Positions 62,517-64,000 of a DNA stretch of 64,000 nucleotides are shown here, in pieces (the first letter of the stretch is position 1; every line of letters starts with the position of its first letter). Origin of the DNA: Pseudomonadota bacterium (GTDB taxonomy: Bacteria; Pseudomonadota; Gammaproteobacteria; Steroidobacterales; Steroidobacteraceae); contig JAEWBG010000060.1 in assembly GCA_023391335.1 (NCBI GenBank), positions 1-64,000 on the forward strand, in the 5' to 3' direction. Below the pieces are notes generated by a model. It made no database searches. It saw nothing but the letters and a program-made list of their open reading frames with translations, and had not been told where the DNA came from. The position numbers and the translations under genes are program-made.

Positions 62517-64000
62517 ATGGGTTGGATGTCATCACAACGAAATCGCGCTGCGCGCGATGGCGCTGGATCGTACGCATGTCCTCGGTTATATGGATCGCAC
62601 GTCCGTAGCGTACGGCGCACCAAGCGCCCGATTCTTCACCAGTGTTTTTTTGCGCTCCTCGCTTTGGTCTTCCAATTCGATACTCATGCTGTTGGCATCG
62701 AGTACACATACAACAGCAAAGGACAGCTGGAGACCGCGACGTACGATGACGGAACTGTAGTTACCTACCAATACGACGACAACGGCAACCGCACGAGCGC
62801 TACGAGTAATGGTGGCCCGGATGTCAAGCCACCCACAATCCCGACGGGAGTTGTCGCGACGGTTCGTTCGAGCGTTCGGATCGACGTGAATTGGGTGGTT
62901 TCCACGGACGGCGGTAGCTCTGGTCTTGCAGGCTACAAGATTGAGCGGTGCAAAGGCGCTGGGTGTACAAACTTCGCAGAGGTCTACTCGATTACACGGC
63001 CTCCGTTCCAAAACTCCGGTCTCGCTCCAAACACGTCATACAGCTTCCGCATCCGCGCATACGATAATGCGGGCAACAAGTCCGATCCTTCCGCTGCGGT
63101 ATCTGGAACAACGTTGCCGGATACCACCCCACCTACTGCGCCATCCGGCACGCTGACCGCAACGGTTCAGTCATCGACGCAAATCAATTTGAGCTGGGGC
63201 GGCGCCACAGACAGTGGCGGATCGGGTCTTGCGGGCTATCGTGTCCAGCGCTGCTCCGGGGTCGGCTGCACGAATTTCACGCAGATCAAACAGCAGACTG
63301 CTCGCACGCTTTCGGATACGGGACTGATCGCATCTACCAGCTACAGTTATCGCGTCTTTGCCTACGACAAGTCTGGCAACGTTTCGACTTCTCCGTCGAA
63401 TACTGCTACCGCAACAACCTCGGCAGACACAGTCGCACCGGCTACCCCGACTAATTTGATTGCTAGTGCAAGTTCACCCACCAAAGTGAATTTGACATGG
63501 ACTGCATCGACCGATACGGGGGGTGCAGGACTGGCCGGTTACAAGATTGAGCGCTGTACCACCGCGAGCTGCACCTATTCTCAGATTGGTACCAGCACCA
63601 CCAACTCATATTCGGACACGACGGCTACACCGAACACGGCATACAGCTATCGGGTGCGCGCATACGACAAAGCAAACCCGGCTAACAACTCGGCGTTCTC
63701 AGCGGCGGCAAGCACGACCACACCGCAAGACACAACCAAACCCACAGCGCCGACAAATCTAGCCGCATCGGTCCAAAGCTCTACCAGCATCAAGTTGACG
63801 TGGACCGCCTCAACTGACTCAGGAGGCAATCTCTCGGGCTACAACATCGAGCGCTGTCTGAATGCCGGTTGCTCGAACTTTGCGAAGATCGGCACCGCGG
63901 CAGCCGTGAGCGGGCAAACGACTGTCACGTATACGGACACCAATCTTTCAGCGTTGAAGACCTACCTCTACCGCGTGAATGCATACGATGCGGCGGGCAA
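62517..64000 (+). CDS. Secreted RHS/YD-repeat protein with fibronectin-III domains (runs off the window)
   Basis: The frame is open from ATG 62517 (GGAGG five bases upstream) to the last base of the window. A hydrophobic segment (FFALLALVFQF, about residues 44-54) after a long basic N-terminus looks like a signal sequence. One YD/RHS repeat follows (YTYNSKGQLETATYDDGTVV, then QYDDNGNRTS), then at least four fibronectin-III-like domains starting near 62815, 63127, 63430 and 63738. Each carries a Cys-x4-Cys pair in an ERCxxxxC context and an AYDxxGN end. The rest lies beyond 64000. Probably a large surface or secreted protein. Confidence 0.85.
   Translation, partial: MGWMSSQRNRAARDGAGSYACPRLYGSHVRSVRRTKRPILHQCFFALLALVFQFDTHAVGIEYTYNSKGQLETATYDDGTVVTYQYDDNGNRTSATSNGGPDVKPPTIPTGVVATVRSSVRIDVNWVVSTDGGSSGLAGYKIERCKGAGCTNFAEVYSITRPPFQNSGLAPNTSYSFRIRAYDNAGNKSDPSAAVSGTTLPDTTPPTAPSGTLTATVQSSTQINLSWGGATDSGGSGLAGYRVQRCSGVGCTNFTQIKQQTARTLSDTGLIASTSYSYRVFAYDKSGNVSTSPSNTATATTSADTVAPATPTNLIASASSPTKVNLTWTASTDTGGAGLAGYKIERCTTASCTYSQIGTSTTNSYSDTTATPNTAYSYRVRAYDKANPANNSAFSAAASTTTPQDTTKPTAPTNLAASVQSSTSIKLTWTASTDSGGNLSGYNIERCLNAGCSNFAKIGTAAAVSGQTTVTYTDTNLSALKTYLYRVNAYDAAG

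Overview
This is a chromosomal window from a Gram-negative bacterium with moderately high GC (mid to high fifties by eye). The evidence is a TonB-dependent receptor, many Sec and Tat signal peptides, a lipoprotein, an ECF sigma factor and large hybrid histidine kinases. Gene content fits a free-living proteobacterium; a gammaproteobacterium near the Steroidobacteraceae/Xanthomonadales is my best guess, but it is inference, since no rRNA or ribosomal gene is present. I see no tRNA, rRNA, CRISPR array or prophage.

1-5.5 kb: the window opens inside what looks like an IS21-like element. Its terminal repeats cut off the 3' end of a secreted-protein gene that is translationally coupled to a BepA-like M48 protein whose zinc site is lost. 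A rightward group follows: DUF2569 membrane protein, unknown secreted protein, PrcB-like protein. The first and third are each broken by a one-base change in a homopolymer. 5.5-16 kb: DUF1501/DUF1800 secreted pair, small secreted proteins, an AraC regulator, a DUF899 protein, a GST divergent from an ECF sigma factor with a SnoaL-like tail, and a Tat-exported tyrosinase.

16-31.9 kb: a sugar-transfer-type ATP-grasp protein, a hybrid kinase (GAF-PAS-HisKA-HATPase-REC), PhnA/YjdM, a deacetylase, a cytochrome c, an operon-like trio (membrane TPR protein, HExxH secreted protein, coiled-coil secreted protein), a TPM-domain protein, a 1283-residue kinase with two complete kinase cores and two receivers, and aquaporin Z. 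31.9-40.2 kb: a repeat-rich stretch with a TonB-dependent receptor, a DUF3237 protein, an alpha/beta hydrolase and a GH43-CBM6 glycosidase.

40.2-44.4 kb is the clearest pathway. A LysR regulator diverges from purU, ligM and a metF-like gene. Together these can strip methyl groups from methoxylated aromatics such as vanillate onto tetrahydrofolate, oxidise the C1 unit and release it as formate. 44.5-54.4 kb: DMT exporter, beta-hydroxyacid dehydrogenase, stand-alone receiver, MscS channel, a tightly overlapping XRE-cupin/GNAT/DUF3565 operon, an esterase, an alcohol dehydrogenase and a CPA2 antiporter. 54.5-58.2 kb: an NAD salvage operon (nicotinamidase-like, pncB, nadE). 58.4-62 kb: a haloalkane dehalogenase with a full catalytic pentad behind a TetR gene, GNAT, MAPEG and DsbA/FrnE-like proteins. 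The window ends inside a secreted RHS/fibronectin-III protein.

The intergenic DNA is unusual. It carries 7-bp-periodic repeats at several unrelated loci, 9-bp-periodic ACAGGAT palindromes, and a roughly 450-bp mosaic block of TGGACAYCCATC motifs upstream of the receptor gene.
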